The notes under the pieces: generated by a model | What the model saw: the letters and a program-made list of their open reading frames with translations, nothing else | Database searches by the model: none | What the model was told of the DNA's origin: nothing | Part shown: positions 61,549 through 64,000 of the stretch, piece after piece | How the letters are laid out: each line of letters opens with the position of its first letter | Position numbering within the stretch: position 1 is the stretch's first letter | Made by a program: the position numbers and the translations under genes | NCBI RefSeq assembly: GCF_963668215.1 | Contig: NZ_OY764190.1 | Location: 2,294,001 to 2,358,000, forward strand | Direction of reading: 5' to 3' | Length of the DNA stretch: 64,000 nt | Source of the DNA: an uncultured Desulfosarcina sp. | GTDB lineage: Bacteria > Desulfobacterota > Desulfobacteria > Desulfobacterales > Desulfosarcinaceae

Positions 61549-64000
61549 CTATTCAAAAGGTGCCACGGTTCCCCAGCGCTGGCGCAGGATCAGATAGTCC
61601 GAGCGGCCTACGCTGCCGTCGCCGTCAAAGTCGGCCAGGGATTCATCCGAGCCGTAATAATTTCGAAAAAGAACATAGTCACTGCGATTGACTACGCCGT
61701 CGTTGTCCAGGTCGCAGTCACAGGCATTGCCATAGCCGTCTGAGTCTGTATCCAATTGTTCGGCGTTGGCGGTCTGGCGGCAATTGTCGTCCATGTCAGG
61801 GATCAGGTCGGCATCGTCATCGGTAATGGCCCCCATATCCAGGAAGGCCACCGCCTTGGTGGCGGCAAAGGTGGAACTGGAAATGCTTGTGCCCGTGGCG
61901 GTGGTGTTGATCCCGCCGGTGATGCTGAAAAGCCCCAGATCCTCTATAAAGATTGCCGGCGCGGCCAGCTTGGACTGGGCGAGCTGGCGGTCCGGCAGCG
62001 AGGACCAGGTATTGGTCTCGGTGTCGTAGCGCAGGACCACGTCCTTGGGCGTGTACCAGAAGTCGTTGTTGGTTCCGCCCACCGCGTAGATGAAGCGGTC
62101 GTCGCAGGCCACGCCGAAGCGGCCCAGGGCAATGGGCATATCGGCCATGGCGCTTACGGTTCCGGAGGCGAGATCGATAATCTCGCCACTGGCAAGATAG
62201 ACCTCCTCGTCCTCCCAGTCCTCCAGGCCGCCGAAGACATAGATCTTACCGTCCAGAGCCACGGCGCCATGGGCAAAACGCGGTGTATTCAGGGTTGCCC
62301 CAAGGGTCTGCCATTTAGAACCTTCGTCAGCGGCCGGATCGAAGACGTAGACGGCGTCCAGCGGGATGTCGTCATTGTCGATGCCGCCGGTCACGTAGAT
62401 TTTCTCCCCGGCGGTGACCGCCCACGAGAGGCAGACGGCCTCCGGCAGGCTTTCGGTTTCGGTGAAGCTCTCGTCCTCGGGATCGAAAACCGATACCATA
62501 GCGAGGTTGCCGCCGTCACCCACGGTGGTATAGCCGCCGATGAGGTAAATCTTGCCGTCCAGCGCGGTGGAAGTCAGATGGGCCCGGTTTGTGAGCATCC
62601 AGTTGCCGTAGGGGTATTCCCAGGTATCGGTATCCGGCGTATAGATTTCCCAACTGCGCAGGGCATTGTTGCCCCCGGCATAGCCGCCGAAGGTATAGAT
62701 CTTGCCATCCAGCAGGCAGGCCGTGGCCGAATCGCGTTTGTTCTGCGTGTCGCTTTTCTCGTCCCAGAGACTGACCTTCATGGGACGGCGGCCGGAGCGG
62801 TTGCCGCTACTGTCGATGACATAGAAGTAGCTTCCCGAATAGGCGGGCTTGTCCACCGTGATGGCCGTATCGCTCCAGGAGACGATCTGGCCGTCCAGTC
62901 CGTTGTCCGGATCGGCGGCGTCATGAAACATCACCCGGCCGGTTTTGTCGCCGAAGAAGGCACCCTCGATGGATACTGTGCGTTCGTCGCTCAAATCGAA
63001 GGTCTTGACCAACGGAATCAGCGCCAGATCCGGATCCAGCGCGGCATCGAGGTTCAGCCGACCGTCGTTGGCGAGGTTGCCCCGGAGTACGTCCAGTTGG
63101 TCGCTGCTGCCCAGCAGGCGGCTGATGCGCGTATCCATGCTCTCGTCCGGATAAACCGACGCCATCAGGGCAATGGCCCCCGTGATATGGGGCGCAGCCA
63201 TGGAGGTGCCGTTGGCGAACTTGAAGGCGCCCATGGCGTTGGCCTCGCCGATGCCGATTTCGTCGAGATAGACTCCGTCGGAGGAGCCGTTGGGCCAGAT
63301 GTCCATGCGAAAGCGGATACGGACGCAATCGGTCACCAGATCCGCGGGTATGGCGTAAGAGTAAGTTTTCCAATCCGGATCGGAGCCGGTATGGGCGGCC
63401 AGCGTGGTCCAGGTTTCGCCGTCGTCTCCCGATACTTCAACATAAAAGGTGTCGTATTTGCCGCAGGCGGTGGCATCGGTTAAAAGATCCTTGTAGAGAA
63501 CGAAACCGAGCATCAGATCCTTATCCGCTTCCCCGGAAAGGTCGATGGACTTGCTCACCAGGCTGAAGTTTTTCTCCACTCCTGTTTCACCGTACTCATA
63601 GTCTCCGCCGGGGCTGTCGCTCCAGGCGTAGGAATCGTCGAAAACGTTCTCGTCGCTGATGGCCCACTGCCCGGTGCTGGCATCCATATCCCAGAGCGTA
63701 TCGCCGTCTTCCATGCCGTCGTAGAAGGGGTCTGTGGAGATGGCCGTGTAGCCGCCGCCGGGAATCGCGCTGAGAATGTTGGTCCCGGGCGCGGCGATGT
63801 CCACCTCCGAGGCGCCGTAGTTGGAGAAATAGGCCAGACGGTCGTTCTGGTTGGTGGCGGCCACGGAGATGACGTTCTCCACGTCCAGCGAGCTGGGGTA
63901 ATGCTTCTGGTCGCCGTCGCAATCGAGGGTGTCGTTGCCCGAGGCGGCCGAGAGGATGATGCCGGCCTCGGCGGCGGTCTCCAGGGCAGCCTTGAGGGTG
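61549..64000 (-). CDS. Secreted subtilisin-like protease with Kelch-like repeats and dockerin-like C-terminus, N-terminus cut by window edge
   Basis: The frame is open from 64000 and ends at 61549 (about 816 residues). It holds the S8 catalytic Ser in FANGTSMAAPHITGA, preceded by GIILSAASGND and APGTNILSAIPGGGY segments; the catalytic Asp and His are outside the window. A P/homo-B-like inserted domain comes before the Ser. Six or so Kelch-like repeats follow (GKIYLIGGYTTVGDG, KIYVFGGLEDWED). The end carries Ca-binding DDDADLIPDMDDNC and two dockerin-type motifs (DLDNDGVVNRSDYVLFRNYY; DFDGDGSVGRSDYLILRQRW). It acts outside the cell. Confidence 0.9.
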   Translation of the reverse strand, partial: TLKAALETAAEAGIILSAASGNDTLDCDGDQKHYPSSLDVENVISVAATNQNDRLAYFSNYGASEVDIAAPGTNILSAIPGGGYTAISTDPFYDGMEDGDTLWDMDASTGQWAISDENVFDDSYAWSDSPGGDYEYGETGVEKNFSLVSKSIDLSGEADKDLMLGFVLYKDLLTDATACGKYDTFYVEVSGDDGETWTTLAAHTGSDPDWKTYSYAIPADLVTDCVRIRFRMDIWPNGSSDGVYLDEIGIGEANAMGAFKFANGTSMAAPHITGAIALMASVYPDESMDTRISRLLGSSDQLDVLRGNLANDGRLNLDAALDPDLALIPLVKTFDLSDERTVSIEGAFFGDKTGRVMFHDAADPDNGLDGQIVSWSDTAITVDKPAYSGSYFYVIDSSGNRSGRRPMKVSLWDEKSDTQNKRDSATACLLDGKIYTFGGYAGGNNALRSWEIYTPDTDTWEYPYGNWMLTNRAHLTSTALDGKIYLIGGYTTVGDGGNLAMVSVFDPEDESFTETESLPEAVCLSWAVTAGEKIYVTGGIDNDDIPLDAVYVFDPAADEGSKWQTLGATLNTPRFAHGAVALDGKIYVFGGLEDWEDEEVYLASGEIIDLASGTVSAMADMPIALGRFGVACDDRFIYAVGGTNNDFWYTPKDVVLRYDTETNTWSSLPDRQLAQSKLAAPAIFIEDLGLFSITGGINTTATGTSISSSTFAATKAVAFLDMGAITDDDADLIPDMDDNCRQTANAEQLDTDSDGYGNACDCDLDNDGVVNRSDYVLFRNYYGSDESLADFDGDGSVGRSDYLILRQRWGTVAPFE

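Overview
The window reads like a chromosomal stretch of a Gram-negative anaerobe, most probably a Desulfobacterota (Desulfobacteraceae/Desulfosarcina-like) bacterium. That placement is an inference. It rests on lactate-oxidation genes of the lut/glc type, a TRAP transporter with a sigma-54 activator, a methylmalonyl-CoA epimerase, sigma-54 promoters on nitrogen genes, and a large iron locus with feoAB, three heavy-metal P-type ATPases and a DUF3450/ExbB/ExbD/TonB/TPR system. I recognised no rRNA, tRNA or CRISPR array.

Layout. 1-4832 (minus): lactate/glycolate oxidation operon lutA-lutB-lutC-glcD-glcF, the last gene cut by the window edge. 4926-6250: complete IS4-type insertion sequence with 38-bp inverted repeats, about 95 bp upstream of lutA. 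6529-10286 (minus): unrecognised four-gene operon headed by a Tat-exported metallo-beta-lactamase-fold protein. 10287-11174: non-coding stretch with the decayed C-terminal end of a sigma-54 activator. 11175-14343 (minus): TRAP transporter dctP-dctQ-dctM behind a sigma-54-type promoter, with a divergent PAS/AAA+/Fis-type activator at 14940-16394. 16562-20591: CoA-transferase (minus) divergent from an SDR dehydrogenase and a thiolase (plus), together plausible as a 3-hydroxybutyrate/acetoacetate module. 20751-23770: MFS permease, methylmalonyl-CoA epimerase and aminotransferase.

24359-32459 (plus) is a nitrogen island: sigma-54 promoter, PII, amtB, terminator, second sigma-54 promoter, glnD, second amtB, second PII, glnA, strong terminator. 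It brings together ammonium uptake, PII signalling, the PII-modifying enzyme and glutamine synthetase.

32544-61395 is all on the minus strand. Read in the direction of transcription it runs: NitT/TauT-type ABC transporter, Ton energy-transduction operon (DUF3450, long and short ExbB, ExbD, TonB, TPR), feoA-feoB, two exported proteins, three heavy-metal P-type ATPases with a FeoB-associated Cys-rich protein and HMA2-like domains, a set of small glycine-rich membrane proteins (two of them MamC-like), a Pro/Gly/Tyr-rich membrane-anchored protein, a tandem FeoA-domain protein, a YaaW-family protein, an HTH protein, then a solute-binding protein, a ferric-reductase-like flavoprotein and a YceI protein. 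The section 35679-49110 resembles the ferrosome (fez) gene clusters known from Desulfovibrio magneticus and Clostridioides difficile, but carries several parts I cannot match to described components. The feoA and Ton operons are each preceded by what looks like the same leader RNA: TTGACA promoter, conserved stems with compensatory changes, intrinsic terminator. The ferrosome-like locus and this duplicated leader are the two strongest leads.

61549-64000 (minus) is the C-terminal part of a secreted subtilisin-like protease with Kelch-like repeats and a dockerin-like end, cut by the window edge.
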